Of a stretch of 64,000 bases of DNA, positions 36,371 through 46,269 are shown in pieces. How positions within the stretch are numbered: the stretch's first letter is position 1; every line of letters begins with the position of its first letter. The DNA lies in the NCBI RefSeq assembly GCF_027214025.1, contig NZ_JAPWHB010000001.1:186001-250000 (forward strand), given 5' to 3'. The DNA is from Parahoeflea alexandrii. GTDB lineage: Bacteria > Pseudomonadota > Alphaproteobacteria > Rhizobiales > Rhizobiaceae. The notes under the pieces are model-generated. The model was not told the origin of the DNA and did not search any database. It saw only the letters and a list, made by a program, of their open reading frames with translations. A program made the translations under genes and the position numbers.

Positions 36371-37386
36371 ACGAAGACCAGCCGGGATTGCTGGAGGGCG
36401 CCATCCCGCCCGAGCGCAACATGGTGCTCTATGGCCACGATTCCGCACAGGCCTTCCTTGCCAATGCCTACCGGTCGGGGCGGATGCATCATGCCATCCT
36501 GATCGAGGGACCAGAAGGGATCGGCAAGGCGACGCTCGCCTACCGGTTTGCCCATCACGTGCTGACCCATCCCGATCCGCTGGCCGCGCCCGACCACATC
36601 GCCGATCCGGACCTCGACGACCCGGTCGGCCGCCAGATTTCGAGCGGCGCCTCGCACAATGTGTTGCATCTCGCGCGTCCGGTGGACGAGAAGACCGGCA
36701 AGGCGAAATCCGTTATCACCGTCGACGAGGTGCGCCGCGCCGGCAAGTTCTTCGGCCAGACGTCGGGCACCGGCAACTGGCGGGTGGCGATCATCGATCC
36801 GGCCGACGATCTCAATCGCAATGCCGCCAATGCCATCCTGAAGATCCTCGAGGAACCGCCGAAGCGGTCGCTGTTCCTGGTGCTGTCGCACACGCCCGGT
36901 CGGCTGTTGCCGACGATCCGCTCGCGCTGTCTGTCGCTGAAGTTGCAACCGCTGTCGCCGCCGGATCTCGACCTGGCGCTGGCGCACCTGGGGGCCGCCC
37001 CGGGTGAAGCCGACGCGATCATCCGGCTGAGCGAAGGCAGTGTGGCGCGGGCGCTGCTGCTCAGGAACTATGGCGGTGTCGACATCGCCGAGGCTTTTGT
37101 CGACATCATCGAACGCGGAAGCCTCAAGGACCGTGAACCGATCTACAGGCTCGCCGAAACGCTTGCGGCGCGCGATCGCGACGTGGCCTACGACTTCTTC
37201 ACCGGTTTTGCCGTCGACAGGGTGCAGCAGATGGCGCGGGAGGCGGGAGCATCGGGCGACCTGGCCGAAGCCGACCGCCTGGCGCGAATGTCGACCACAC
37301 TTGCCGAGCATTTCGCCACAGCCGCCGCCTACAATCTTGATCGCAAGCAGACGGTCCTGCATGTATTTTCCATATTTTTCGGCTAA
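36367..37386 (+). CDS. holB: DNA polymerase III delta-prime subunit
   Basis: A 339-residue clamp-loader subunit. It has an AAA+ N-terminal domain with [17 protein letters not shown] and the sensor-type [40 protein letters not shown], containing the SRC motif shared by delta-prime and gamma/tau. It loads the sliding clamp with the other clamp-loader subunits. It overlaps tmk, the usual arrangement in alphaproteobacteria. Confidence 0.95.
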   Translation: MNEDQPGLLEGAIPPERNMVLYGHDSAQAFLANAYRSGRMHHAILIEGPEGIGKATLAYRFAHHVLTHPDPLAAPDHIADPDLDDPVGRQISSGASHNVLHLARPVDEKTGKAKSVITVDEVRRAGKFFGQTSGTGNWRVAIIDPADDLNRNAANAILKILEEPPKRSLFLVLSHTPGRLLPTIRSRCLSLKLQPLSPPDLDLALAHLGAAPGEADAIIRLSEGSVARALLLRNYGGVDIAEAFVDIIERGSLKDREPIYRLAETLAARDRDVAYDFFTGFAVDRVQQMAREAGASGDLAEADRLARMSTTLAEHFATAAAYNLDRKQTVLHVFSIFFG

Positions 37387-37511
37387 CAGGTTTCGGCCCC
37401 CGCGATTGAGCTATTAGAGGGCATGGCATCCCGCGGCTTTATCGCTTATGACGACTGCGCGCGGGGTCCCGGCTGTAGACCCTGACCCGGATACTGAATT
37501 CGAAGGCTATC

Positions 37512-39056
37512 ATGAGCACCGACCGTTTCTACATCACCACCCCGATCTTCTATCCCAACGGGGTTCCGCATATCGGCCACGCCTACACGGCGATCGCCAC
37601 CGATGTGATGGCGCGTTTCCAGCGCCTGGACGGCAAGGACGTGTTCTTCCTGTCGGGCACCGACGAGCACGGCCAGAAGATGCAGCAGACGGCGGAAAAG
37701 GAAGGCATCAAGCCGATCGAACTGGCGGACAGGAACTCCGCCGTGTTCCGCGACATGCTCGTAAAGCTCAACTGCTCCAACGACGATTTCATACGCACCA
37801 CCGAGGAACGCCACAAGCGCTCCGTGCAGGAACTGTGGAAGCGGATGGAAGCCAATGGCGACATCTATCTGGGCAATTACGGCGGCTGGTATTCAGTGCG
37901 CCAGGAAGCCTATTTCGACGAGGCTGAAACCACCGTTGGAGAAGACGGCGTGCGGCGCGAACCGCTCGGCTCGCCGGTCGAATGGGTGGAGGAAGAAAGC
38001 TACTATTTCCGCCTCTCGGCCTATGGCGACAAGCTCCTGGAGCTCTACGAGAGCAATCCGGACTTCGTGGCTCCCACAGAACGGCGCAACGAGGTGGCGA
38101 GCTTCGTCAAATCCGGGCTCAGGGACCTGTCAGTCTCGCGCACAACCTTCGACTGGGGCGTTCCGGTGCCCGGCAACGACAAGCATGTCATGTATGTCTG
38201 GGTCGACGCGCTGACCAACTACATCACCGCCGCGGGCTTTCCCGACGAGAGTGCGGACAAGTGGAATTACTGGCCCGCCATCCACATGATCGGCAAGGAC
38301 ATTGTCCGCTTCCACGCGGTCTACTGGCCGGCATTCCTGATGTCGGCGGGTCTTGAACTGCCGGCCAAGGTGTTCGCCCACGGCTTCCTGCTGGTCAAGG
38401 GCGAGAAGATGTCGAAGTCGATCGGCAATGTGGTCGATCCGTTCGCGCTGATCGAGGCTTACGGGCTCGACCAGGTACGTTATTTCTTCATGCGCGAGGT
38501 GCCGTTCGGACAGGATGGCAGTTACAGCCCAGAATCGATTGCCACCCGGATCAATTCCGATCTCGCCAACGGCATCGGCAACCTCGCCAGCCGGTCACTG
38601 TCGATGATCAACAAGAACTGCGATGGCAAGATGCCTGCCTGCGGTCCGCTGACCGAAGACGACAAGGCGCTTCTCGATACCATCGACAAGGTGATCGACA
38701 GCGCGCGCGCGGAAATGGCGGATTTCCAGATCCACAAGGCACTGGCCGCCATCATCGACGTCGTCGCCGACAGCGATCGATATTTCGCCAGCCAGGAGCC
38801 GTGGGCGCTGAAGAAGACCGATCCGGCGCGGATGGAGACCGTGCTCTACGTCACGGCGGAAACCGTGCGCCAGATCTCGATCCTGTTGCAGCCGTTCATG
38901 CCCGAATCGTCCGGCAAGTTGCTCGATCTGCTCGGTATCCCCGCTGACAGGCGTGATTTCGCCGCACTCGGCGAAACCGGCCGCCTACAAGCCGGGACGC
39001 CGATCGACAAGCCCACGCCGGTCTTCCCGCGCTATGTCGCGCCCGAGGAGGGCTGA
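37512..39056 (+). CDS. metG: Methionyl-tRNA synthetase
   Basis: A 514-residue class I synthetase charging tRNA-Met. The HIGH motif reads PHIGHAYT and the KMSKS motif [10 protein letters not shown]. It is the short form without the C-terminal tRNA-binding dimerisation domain, and the connective peptide lacks the four-cysteine zinc knuckles. It is preceded by holB and followed six bases later by a TatD-family gene, the conserved holB-metG-tatD order. Confidence 0.96.
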   Translation: MSTDRFYITTPIFYPNGVPHIGHAYTAIATDVMARFQRLDGKDVFFLSGTDEHGQKMQQTAEKEGIKPIELADRNSAVFRDMLVKLNCSNDDFIRTTEERHKRSVQELWKRMEANGDIYLGNYGGWYSVRQEAYFDEAETTVGEDGVRREPLGSPVEWVEEESYYFRLSAYGDKLLELYESNPDFVAPTERRNEVASFVKSGLRDLSVSRTTFDWGVPVPGNDKHVMYVWVDALTNYITAAGFPDESADKWNYWPAIHMIGKDIVRFHAVYWPAFLMSAGLELPAKVFAHGFLLVKGEKMSKSIGNVVDPFALIEAYGLDQVRYFFMREVPFGQDGSYSPESIATRINSDLANGIGNLASRSLSMINKNCDGKMPACGPLTEDDKALLDTIDKVIDSARAEMADFQIHKALAAIIDVVADSDRYFASQEPWALKKTDPARMETVLYVTAETVRQISILLQPFMPESSGKLLDLLGIPADRRDFAALGETGRLQAGTPIDKPTPVFPRYVAPEEG

Positions 39057-39061
39057 GGCGG

Positions 39062-39844
39062 ATGCTGGTTGACACCCACTGCCATCTCGATTTCGTCGAT
39101 TTCGACGCGGAACGCGATGAGCTTGTCGCCCGCGCCCACGCATCGGGCGTCATGCAGATGGTGACGATCTCGACACGGGTCAGGAAACTCGACAGGCTGC
39201 TCGAACTGACCGAGCGCTATCCAAGCGTCTTCTGTTCGGTCGGCACACACCCCAACAATGCCGATGAAGAGCTGGACGTGACGGCGGATGAGCTGGTGCG
39301 GCTTGCCCAGGCCAATGCCAAGGTGGTTGCGATCGGTGAAGCCGGGCTTGACTATTTCTACGACACGCAGAAGCCCGAGGACCAGAAGACCGGTCTGAGG
39401 CGCCACATCGAGGCCGCGCGGCACACACAGCTGCCGCTGGTCATCCACAGCCGCAGCGCCGACGACGACATGGCGGCGATGCTGACCGAGGAAACAGGGA
39501 AGGGGGCCTTCCCCTTCATCCTGCACTGCTTCTCCTCCGGACAGGGGCTGGCCGACACCGGCGTGGCTCTGGGCGGATACGTCTCCTTTTCGGGGATCCT
39601 GACCTTCCCGAAATCGACCGAACTGCGCGAGATCGCCGCAACCGTGCCGATGGACCGGCTGCTGGTGGAAACAGATGCACCGTATCTCGCGCCCAAGCGC
39701 TGGCGCGGCAAGCGCAACGAACCGTCCTACGTCGTCAACACCGCGGAAGTCCTGGCCGAGGTCAAGGGCGTCTCCTACGAGGAGATTGCCCGGATCACGA
39801 CCGAGAACGCGTTCCGCTGCTTTTCGAAGATGCCGCGACTGTGA
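39062..39844 (+). CDS. TatD-family metal-dependent hydrolase
   Basis: A 260-residue TIM-barrel metallo-hydrolase of the TatD/YcfH DNase family. Metal ligands are visible in VDTHCHLDF, IGEAGLDYF, the later LPLVIHSR, ILHCFSS and VETDAPYLAPK. These are 3'-5' exonucleases linked to DNA repair and fragmentation. The gene follows metG and overlaps the next gene by four bases (GTGA). Confidence 0.93.
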   Translation: MLVDTHCHLDFVDFDAERDELVARAHASGVMQMVTISTRVRKLDRLLELTERYPSVFCSVGTHPNNADEELDVTADELVRLAQANAKVVAIGEAGLDYFYDTQKPEDQKTGLRRHIEAARHTQLPLVIHSRSADDDMAAMLTEETGKGAFPFILHCFSSGQGLADTGVALGGYVSFSGILTFPKSTELREIAATVPMDRLLVETDAPYLAPKRWRGKRNEPSYVVNTAEVLAEVKGVSYEEIARITTENAFRCFSKMPRL

Positions 39845-40659
39845 CGGCGCCGGTCCGTCGCCAGTTCACGGTTCTTGGCTGCGCGTCCTCGCCTGGTGTG
39901 CCGCGGGTCAATGGCGACTGGGGCGCCTGCGATCCGGAAAATCCGAAAAACCGGCGGACCCGCGCGGCGTTCCTGATCCGGCAGTTCGGCGCCGATGGCG
40001 GCGAAACGACGATCGTGGTCGATACCGGACCGGATTTTCGTGAACAGATGATCGCCAACAAGGTGATCAGGATCGATGCGGTGCTCTACACCCATTCGCA
40101 CGCCGATCATGTGCATGGGATCGACGATCTGCGCGGCTTTGCGCTCACCCAGCGCAAGCGCATCCCGATTCACGCCGATCCCGAAACCATGGCCCGCATC
40201 CGCGCCGGCTTCGGCTATTGCCTGGAAACGCCGTCGGGCAGCGAATACCCGCCGATCACCCAGCCGGTGCTGATCAACTCGCTGGACGAACCGATCAGCA
40301 TCACAGGCGAGGGCGGAACGATACAGATACAGCCGCTCGACCAGGTGCATGGTTCGATCCGGTCGCTGGGATTTCGCATCGGCGGTCTCGCCTATTGCTG
40401 CGATGTCAGCGATTTTCCGCGCGCCACTGTGGAGAAGCTTCAGGACCTCGAGGTGCTGATCATCGACTCGCTGCAGTACAAGCCGCACCCGAGCCACCTT
40501 TCCATCGACCAGGCGCTGTGGTGGATCGAGAAGATCAATCCGAAGCGCGCCATCCTGACCCACATGCATGTACCGCTCGACTACGAGACCGTGCTTCATG
40601 AGACACCGGACCACGTCGAGCCCGGATATGACGGATTGACCATCGACATCGAGTTGTGA
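39841..40659 (+). CDS. MBL-fold metallo-hydrolase (PhnP/RNase Z-like)
   Basis: A 272-residue metallo-beta-lactamase-fold phosphodiesterase. The metal-binding HSHADH motif (YTHSHADHVHGIDDLR) and the Cys-containing N terminus FTVLGCASSPGVP are typical of the PhnP-like group next to metG and tatD in alphaproteobacteria. No phosphonate genes are present, so cyclic phosphodiesterase activity is a family inference. It starts with GTG at 39841, overlapping the TatD stop. Confidence 0.88.
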   Translation: MTAPVRRQFTVLGCASSPGVPRVNGDWGACDPENPKNRRTRAAFLIRQFGADGGETTIVVDTGPDFREQMIANKVIRIDAVLYTHSHADHVHGIDDLRGFALTQRKRIPIHADPETMARIRAGFGYCLETPSGSEYPPITQPVLINSLDEPISITGEGGTIQIQPLDQVHGSIRSLGFRIGGLAYCCDVSDFPRATVEKLQDLEVLIIDSLQYKPHPSHLSIDQALWWIEKINPKRAILTHMHVPLDYETVLHETPDHVEPGYDGLTIDIEL

Positions 40660-40661
40660 GC

Positions 40662-41180
40662 ATGAGCGAAACCGCGATTGAAATGACACCGGACCTGATC
40701 GCCGAAGGCTCGAGCATGGCGCGCGTGGCGCGTGCGGCGGCTGAAGCAGGGCTTGAGATCCGCATCCTGAAAATGGCGCAGTCGACCCGCACGGCCGAGG
40801 AAGCCGCCGACGCAGCCGGTTGCGATGTCAGCCAGATCGTCAAGTCGCTGGTGTTTGAGAACACAGCCACGAAGAAGCTCGACCTGATGCTGGTATCTGG
40901 TCTTCACAACGCCGATATGGATTATATTTCAACGCATTACGGTCTCTCGTTTGCGCGCTGCGATGTCCGTCGTGTACGTGACGAAACCGGCTTTGCCATC
41001 GGTGGCGTGGCGCCGATCGGACATCTGAACCCAATCAGGATCTACATGGACCGGACGCTGCTTGATCATGACCTGGTCTGGGCCGCGGCCGGCCGCCCGG
41101 ACAGCGTGTTCAGCGTCGACCCAAAGGCATTGGCGACGGCGATCGCGGCCGAGTTCATCAATGTCCGGGCGCCGGCCTGA
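40662..41180 (+). CDS. YbaK/EbsC-family aminoacyl-tRNA deacylase
   Basis: A 172-residue YbaK/ProX-domain protein that hydrolyses mischarged tRNA (typically Cys-tRNA-Pro or Ala-tRNA-Pro). The conserved lysine lies in QIVKSLVF, and GGVAPIGH corresponds to the GGVSPxG loop. The ATG at 40662 is used; a GTG at 40656 is possible. It completes the translation-linked run begun by metG. Confidence 0.9.
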   Translation: MSETAIEMTPDLIAEGSSMARVARAAAEAGLEIRILKMAQSTRTAEEAADAAGCDVSQIVKSLVFENTATKKLDLMLVSGLHNADMDYISTHYGLSFARCDVRRVRDETGFAIGGVAPIGHLNPIRIYMDRTLLDHDLVWAAAGRPDSVFSVDPKALATAIAAEFINVRAPA

Positions 41181-41272
41181 AGCAAGTCAGACCGGCCGAC
41201 CGGCATGCGATCGAAATTGCGGCAGGAAAGCGTCGTTCGTTTCCCGGGCATGACGGCGGTGTCCGCCAAAGA

Positions 41273-41737
41273 TCAGGCAGACTTCGGCTTGGCGAAAACG
41301 TCGATGCCGCTGCCCGTTTCAAGGTAGGATTTCAGGCTCGACAGTACTGCCGGCCAGCCCTTGGTGACGCCGGTGGCCATTCCGCTGCCGGCTTCGAGTT
41401 CCTCGTGGGTGACAGTCAGCCGAACCATGTTGTCGTATTCGACGATCTCGAAGGTGACGCGGCTGTAGCTGTCCGGATCGGAAGCCTGCGAGGCATTGGC
41501 CCAGGTGATGACAAGACGGGTGGGCGGGGTGCTTTCGACCACCTTGCCGACAAGTTCGACCGTTCGCTCGTCATTGGCGCGGACATGTTCCCAACTTGAA
41601 CCGGGTTTCCAGTCGGAGACATTCTCATGTCCCCAGTAACGCCTGGAGATATCGGGCCTGGTAATGGCTTCGAACACCTTTTCCGGGGTCGAAAGTATGT
41701 AGGTGGCGTAGATAAAACTGATCTTCTCTTTGGACAT
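41273..41737 (-). CDS. SRPBCC/AHSA1-family protein
   Basis: A 154-residue START-like (AHSA1) protein beginning with the family pattern ISFIYATYILSTPEKVFEAITRPDISRRYWG and ending PAVLSSLKSYLETG. These proteins bind hydrophobic ligands in a central cavity; the function here is unknown. It is coupled to an ArsR regulator upstream, the widespread ArsR-AHSA1 pair. GGAG lies seven bases before the ATG at 41737; the ATG at 41743 overlaps the regulator stop but has poor spacing. Confidence 0.85.
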   Translation of the reverse strand: MSKEKISFIYATYILSTPEKVFEAITRPDISRRYWGHENVSDWKPGSSWEHVRANDERTVELVGKVVESTPPTRLVITWANASQASDPDSYSRVTFEIVEYDNMVRLTVTHEELEAGSGMATGVTKGWPAVLSSLKSYLETGSGIDVFAKPKSA

Positions 41738-41739
41738 CG

Positions 41740-42054
41740 TCATTCTCCTTCGAGTTCCTTCTTGAGATCGTGCAGTAGGCTGAGCCGCTGACGTTCGAAC
41801 TTTCTCACCCACCGTTCGTAGACCTCGTGAAGCGGCACCGGGTTGATGAAGTGCAGCTTCTCGCGACCACGCCTGACCGTCGTCACCAGGTTGGCGGCTT
41901 CCAGCAGGCCGATGTGCTGCGTGGCCGATTGGCGTGTCATGTCCAGATGGTCGCAAAGCTCGCCCAAGGTCTGCCCGTTCTTCTCGCACAGAAGATCGAG
42001 CAAGGTTCTGCGGGTCGGGTCGCCCAGCGCCTTGAAGACCTTGTCAGCGTCCAT
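41740..42054 (-). CDS. ArsR-family regulator paired with AHSA1 protein
   Basis: A 104-residue winged-helix regulator: DKVFKALGDPTRRTLLDLLCEKNGQTLGELCDHLDMTRQSATQHIGLLEAANLV. It lacks the metal-site Cys pair of ArsR proper. The predicted transcript start is near 42070, so the in-frame ATG at 42090 cannot be used. I choose 42054, with ACAGGT upstream, over 42069. It is predicted to repress its own operon through the palindrome in its promoter. Confidence 0.87.
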   Translation of the reverse strand: MDADKVFKALGDPTRRTLLDLLCEKNGQTLGELCDHLDMTRQSATQHIGLLEAANLVTTVRRGREKLHFINPVPLHEVYERWVRKFERQRLSLLHDLKKELEGE

Positions 42055-42076
42055 CGGTTTACCTGTCATTGCCTGC

Positions 42077-42105
42077 CAATATGCAGGCATTTACCTGCAT
42101 GTCAA
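42077..42105 (-). promoter_or_regulatory. Promoter and operator of the ArsR-AHSA1 operon
   Basis: Read on the minus strand: a consensus -35 TTGACA (42105 to 42100), a 17-base spacer and -10 ATATTG (42082 to 42077). The palindrome ATGCAGG-N6-CCTGCAT (42081-42100) fills the spacer almost exactly, ideal for repression. A further half site GCAGGCA follows downstream. Confidence 0.65.
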
Positions 42106-42219
42106 GCAAGCACTCGCTTGAACGGCGCGGAGGCCCGGACGGACCGCGGCTGTTCCGGCGCGGGGGATCGCCCGACCACGTTCGATTGGGTTTGACGATC
42201 AGCCAGAGATGAGGGAGCT

Positions 42220-43308
42220 TTAAGTCGTTTTCAGCCAGTCCAGAATCGATTGCGAGTGCTGCCCGCGCACCGGGATGTCGTGCGGTCGCGATGGCGGTTC
42301 GGTCGAAAACCGCGGTGCGGCGGCGGCCTGCAACACACTGTCGATGGTCTGCCAGACACCGCGCGCCGCCATATGCGGTTCGGACATGGATTCCTGGGGA
42401 TCAAGGGCAGGGGCCACGCAGGCATCCGACCCCATAAACACCTTGTCCCAGTGCGCCCGCGGATGCCTGGCGAAGATACCGGCCATCAGCGCCGTCTGCC
42501 TGGGCCATTGAGCGGCATCAAATTGCGGCTTGAAATCAGCATCTTCCGCAAGACCGAGACGGGCGAGAAATTCGGCATAGAACTTGGGTTCCAGGCATTG
42601 CACCGAGATATAGCCGCCATCAGCGCAGGCGTAGCAGCGGCTCCAGTGCGGCCCATCCAGAAGGCTCCGGCCGCGCGCCATCGACAGGCCGCCGGTCTGC
42701 GCGAGCGCCATCAAGAGGTTCATCATGTGTGCGGACCCGTCGACGATTGCTGCGTCGACCACCGTGCCGCCGCGACCGGCACGTGCCGCCATGACGCCAG
42801 CCAGGATACCGGTGACCAGATAGAGCGCGCCGCCGCCGATATCGCCGACCAGAGTCGGCGGCGTGAACGGCGGTTCACCGTGGTTGCTGGCATACCAGGC
42901 AGCGCCGGACAACGAGACGTAATTGAGATCGTGGCCGGCCGTCTGCGCCCGCGGCCCGGTCTGGCCCCAGCCGGTCATGCGGCCATAGACGAGATCCGGA
43001 TTGACCTTGGAGAGATCGTCTGGCCCGAGCCCGAGCCGTTCCATCACGCCGGGCCGAAAGCCCTCGATCAGCGCCTCGGACCGGCCGACAAGCGATTTCA
43101 AGACAGCTATGTCATCGGCCGACTTGAGATCGAGTTCGATCGAGCGCTTGCCACGGTCGATCAGCGATCGTTCCGGCATGCCGGGCGCCGGTCGGCCGTT
43201 CTTGCGGTGAACCACGATGACATCAGCGCCAAGATCCGCCAGCATCATCGCCGCGAACGGCGCCGGTCCCAGGCCTTCGATTTCAATGATCCGCAAACCT
43301 TCAAGCAT
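42220..43308 (-). CDS. CaiB/BaiF-family CoA-transferase (alpha-methylacyl-CoA racemase-like)
   Basis: A 362-residue class III CoA-transferase-fold protein. It starts LEGLRIIEIEGLGPAPFAAMMLADLGADVI and contains AGHDLNYVSLSG with the His/Asp region used by alpha-methylacyl-CoA racemase, then DIGGGALYLVTGI. The length and pattern favour racemisation of 2-methylacyl-CoA over CoA transfer, but this is not certain. The start at 43308 is preceded by GAGGAC; an upstream extension to 43395 lacks similarity. It is isolated. Confidence 0.87.
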   Translation of the reverse strand: MLEGLRIIEIEGLGPAPFAAMMLADLGADVIVVHRKNGRPAPGMPERSLIDRGKRSIELDLKSADDIAVLKSLVGRSEALIEGFRPGVMERLGLGPDDLSKVNPDLVYGRMTGWGQTGPRAQTAGHDLNYVSLSGAAWYASNHGEPPFTPPTLVGDIGGGALYLVTGILAGVMAARAGRGGTVVDAAIVDGSAHMMNLLMALAQTGGLSMARGRSLLDGPHWSRCYACADGGYISVQCLEPKFYAEFLARLGLAEDADFKPQFDAAQWPRQTALMAGIFARHPRAHWDKVFMGSDACVAPALDPQESMSEPHMAARGVWQTIDSVLQAAAAPRFSTEPPSRPHDIPVRGQHSQSILDWLKTT

Positions 43309-43576
43309 GCCGTCCTCGCAAACTCCGCGCCGCAATCCCTGTGGCCTCCAACCCGAAACGACTAGATCAGATTCTGCGAGCGGTTGCACTTTCAAGACGC
43401 GTTCATGGTTCGGATTCGTTGATCCCGAGTTTCAAGGAAACTGCAACAAACGCCGGCAGAGGTTTGATTCTCCTGATCTAACCAAGCCCGGCCATTCCAT
43501 GGGCTCCACGGCCAATAGTTCCATAATCCATCTTATGCGATCTTTGTATGCGGGCAATCCGGGCGATGTGCGCGGG

Positions 43577-44512
43577 TCAGAAAAACAGCGTCCTCGACGC
43601 GGTCTGTTCATTGGGCACCTGATCGACAAAGGCCTGCCATGCCTTCTGGTAGGCCGGCAGATAATTCAGCTCATGGCCTTCGCCGAGTTGCTCGAGCTCC
43701 AGATAAGCCTGGATCAGCATGTCGACGAAATCGAAACCCGAAGACAGGTCCTCGGGCTTGGCGCCCGTCTGCTGGGCGGCGTTCTCGTAAAGATACTGGG
43801 CGGCGGCACGCTGCTCCATCCAGTCGGATGACGTGGTCTTTTCTTCCTGGCTGACCCGGTCAAGCCAGAGCGCACCCGCCTTCCCCACTGCCATGAGGTC
43901 CGACGGATCGATGTCCTCCATGTCGGCATAGGTTCCGGCAAGCCGCGTAGGACCGTGATACATGCCCATGGCTAGCGACTGCTGCTGGGTCAAGATCGAC
44001 TTCGCAATTTCCTTTTCTGCGCTCGAAAAGAAACCGGACTCATCTGTCCGGATGGCGCTCAGCGCGCGCCGGTCAAGATCGCCGAACGCCGAATACCAAT
44101 CGACAGCCTCGTTGGATTTCGGACGGAACGGCCGGCCGCTTTCAGCCATTGATGCGATTCTTGTATCCACGGCCTTGCGGGCTGCCTCGACGATTTCGGA
44201 CTTGGTTTTTCCGGCAGAGAACGGCTCTGCCGATGGGTCGGTGACTGCGATGGCGAGATTGGTGGAGGAATAGCCGGGGCGCACGGGCATGTAGATCTCG
44301 TAGCCATTGGCTGCCGCCACGATGAATGTGGCCGCGGTCGGCGTTATCTTGCCGTAAGGATCATAGGTTCCGGTAGCCTCGAGACCGCCGACCGGACCCA
44401 GATCCTGATAGGATTGTATGGCATAAGCATGAATGGTCGGCGCGGAATCCTTGACGGATCCCGTTCGGCTGACTGTTCGAATATTCGAATGGCTGACGCC
44501 TTCGATATTCAT
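43577..44512 (-). CDS. Hypothetical protein
   Basis: A 311-residue protein I do not recognise. It has no signal peptide or membrane segment, and no cysteine. An N-terminal part contains GYEIYMPVRPGYS; a central segment (DRRALSAIRTDESGFFSSAEK, then SLAMGMYHGP) reads like a helical module; the C-terminal half is helix-rich (DWMEQRAAAQYLYENAAQQ, LIQAYLELEQL). TAGGAGA sits six bases before the ATG at 44512. Codon use resembles its neighbours. It stands alone, divergent from the M32 carboxypeptidase. Confidence 0.8.
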   Translation of the reverse strand: MNIEGVSHSNIRTVSRTGSVKDSAPTIHAYAIQSYQDLGPVGGLEATGTYDPYGKITPTAATFIVAAANGYEIYMPVRPGYSSTNLAIAVTDPSAEPFSAGKTKSEIVEAARKAVDTRIASMAESGRPFRPKSNEAVDWYSAFGDLDRRALSAIRTDESGFFSSAEKEIAKSILTQQQSLAMGMYHGPTRLAGTYADMEDIDPSDLMAVGKAGALWLDRVSQEEKTTSSDWMEQRAAAQYLYENAAQQTGAKPEDLSSGFDFVDMLIQAYLELEQLGEGHELNYLPAYQKAWQAFVDQVPNEQTASRTLFF

Positions 44513-44753
44513 GCTTGTCTCCTAACAAATGATTCTGACAATCGCCGCACAGCCTTGCTCGAACCTGTCGACTCCACGGAATTATACATTTTGTATCCAA
44601 CAGATAGATGGCAGGAACGGAGTTTTACCGCTGCCATGGCGTCGGCCGAATTGGCCGCGGCCCGGGCCGGGTGATGCGGCCTTGCGCTTTGCCCTTGCGG
44701 GTTTGGGGAGCTTGGCCTATCCCATGCGGGTTCGCCAAAACCGGAGTGATCTC

Positions 44754-46238
44754 ATGTCCTACGCCAAGCTCGATGCCCATTGCCGCGCTCTGGGCGCGCT
44801 GGAGCATGCGCTCGCCATTCTCGGCACCGACGAAGCGACCAACATGGCGCCGGGCGGTGGCGAGAGCCGCGCCGAAGCCATGGCAACGCTGTCGGGCATG
44901 TATCATCGCCAGGCGACCGACGCCCAGGTGCGCGACTGGATCGAGGCTGCGAAATCCGAAGCTCTTGAACCGGAACAGAAAATCGCACTCAATGAACTCG
45001 AGCGCAGCTACATCAACATGACCTGCCTGCCCTCGGACTTCGTCGAGCGGAAAATGCGCACCGGCATGCGGTCGGAGCAATTGTGGCGCGCTGCCCGGCC
45101 AAACGGCGACTGGCAGGCGTTCCAGCCGGCGCTTGAAGGCGTGGTGTCGATGATGCGCGAGGAAGCCGCGATGCGCGCCGAGGTACTGGGGCTCGCGCCC
45201 TATGACGCGCTGATGGAGCAGTTCGATCCGGGCAACCGCACCGCCCAGATCACGCCGGTCTTCACTGAGCTGAAAACCTTTCTGGTCGATTTCCTGCCCG
45301 CAGCCCTCGCCGCACAGGAAGAGCGGCTGGCGAAACGGCCGCTCAAGGCGCTCTCCGGCGACTACCCGGTGGAGCGGCAGAAGGCGCTCGGCATCGAGAT
45401 GATGAAGGCCGTCGGCTTCGACATGAACCATGGCAGTCTGTCGGTCTCCGACCATCCGTTCTGCGGCGGCGTGCCGAGCGACGTGCGGATGACGACGCGC
45501 TACCGCACCGACGAATTCCTGCCGGCGCTGATGGGAATCCTGCACGAGACCGGGCACGGGCTTTACGAGCAGAACCTGCCCAAGGACTGGGCTCACTGGC
45601 CGTCAGGCAAGGCGCGCGGCATGTCGATCCACGAAAGCCAGAGCCTGTTCGTCGAAAAGCAAATCGGCCGCAACCCCGCCTTCTGGCGCTTCGCCCTGCC
45701 GCTCGTCGACACCCATCTTCAGGAGAACTGGACGATGGAAGACCTGCTGCCGCATGTGCACCTGATCAAGCGCGGCAAGATCCGGGTCGATGCCGACGAG
45801 GTCACCTACCCGCTGCATGTGATCCTGCGCTACGAGCTCGAACAGGACCTGCTTGCCGGCCGGCTTGAGGTCAAGGACCTCCCGGAAGCCTGGGACGCCG
45901 GGATGCAGGACTCGCTCGGCATCTCGACGCTCAACGATCCGAAGAACGGGCCGATGCAGGACGTGCACTGGCCGTCAGGCTCGTTCGGCTATTTCCCGTC
46001 CTACACGCTCGGCGCGCTGATGGCGGCGCAGCAATGGGCGGCAATCCTCAGGATCAATCCCGATGTCGACAGCCAAATCGCGACGGGCGATTTCAGCCAG
46101 GTCAATGAATGGCGGCGCGACAATATCTGGTCAAAGGCATCGACGGCCTCAACGCCCGACATCCTGCGACAGGCAACCGGCGAGGCGCTCAACCCGGCCT
46201 ATTTCATCGCGCATCTGGAAGCCCGTTACGGGGTGTAA
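44754..46238 (+). CDS. M32-family metallocarboxypeptidase
   Basis: A 494-residue zinc carboxypeptidase of the M32 (Taq) family, removing C-terminal residues from peptides in the cytoplasm. The HEXXH motif is His264-Glu-Thr-Gly-His268 (GILHETGHGLYEQ), and downstream are IHESQS and the conserved HVHLIKRGKIRVDADEVTYPLHVILRYELE. The start at 44754 follows GGAGTGATCTC; the frame open to 44529 is not homologous. It ends convergent with the EamA transporter gene. Confidence 0.94.
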   Translation: MSYAKLDAHCRALGALEHALAILGTDEATNMAPGGGESRAEAMATLSGMYHRQATDAQVRDWIEAAKSEALEPEQKIALNELERSYINMTCLPSDFVERKMRTGMRSEQLWRAARPNGDWQAFQPALEGVVSMMREEAAMRAEVLGLAPYDALMEQFDPGNRTAQITPVFTELKTFLVDFLPAALAAQEERLAKRPLKALSGDYPVERQKALGIEMMKAVGFDMNHGSLSVSDHPFCGGVPSDVRMTTRYRTDEFLPALMGILHETGHGLYEQNLPKDWAHWPSGKARGMSIHESQSLFVEKQIGRNPAFWRFALPLVDTHLQENWTMEDLLPHVHLIKRGKIRVDADEVTYPLHVILRYELEQDLLAGRLEVKDLPEAWDAGMQDSLGISTLNDPKNGPMQDVHWPSGSFGYFPSYTLGALMAAQQWAAILRINPDVDSQIATGDFSQVNEWRRDNIWSKASTASTPDILRQATGEALNPAYFIAHLEARYGV

Positions 46239-46269
46239 AGCTGAAGGGCCGATACCGAAGCCCTCCCCT

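Noticed and set aside
44477-44490. Palindrome TTCGAATATTCGAA near the start of the unknown 311-residue gene, considered as an operator
   Set aside because: It lies inside the coding sequence and has no second copy nearby; chance or codon-driven origin is as likely.
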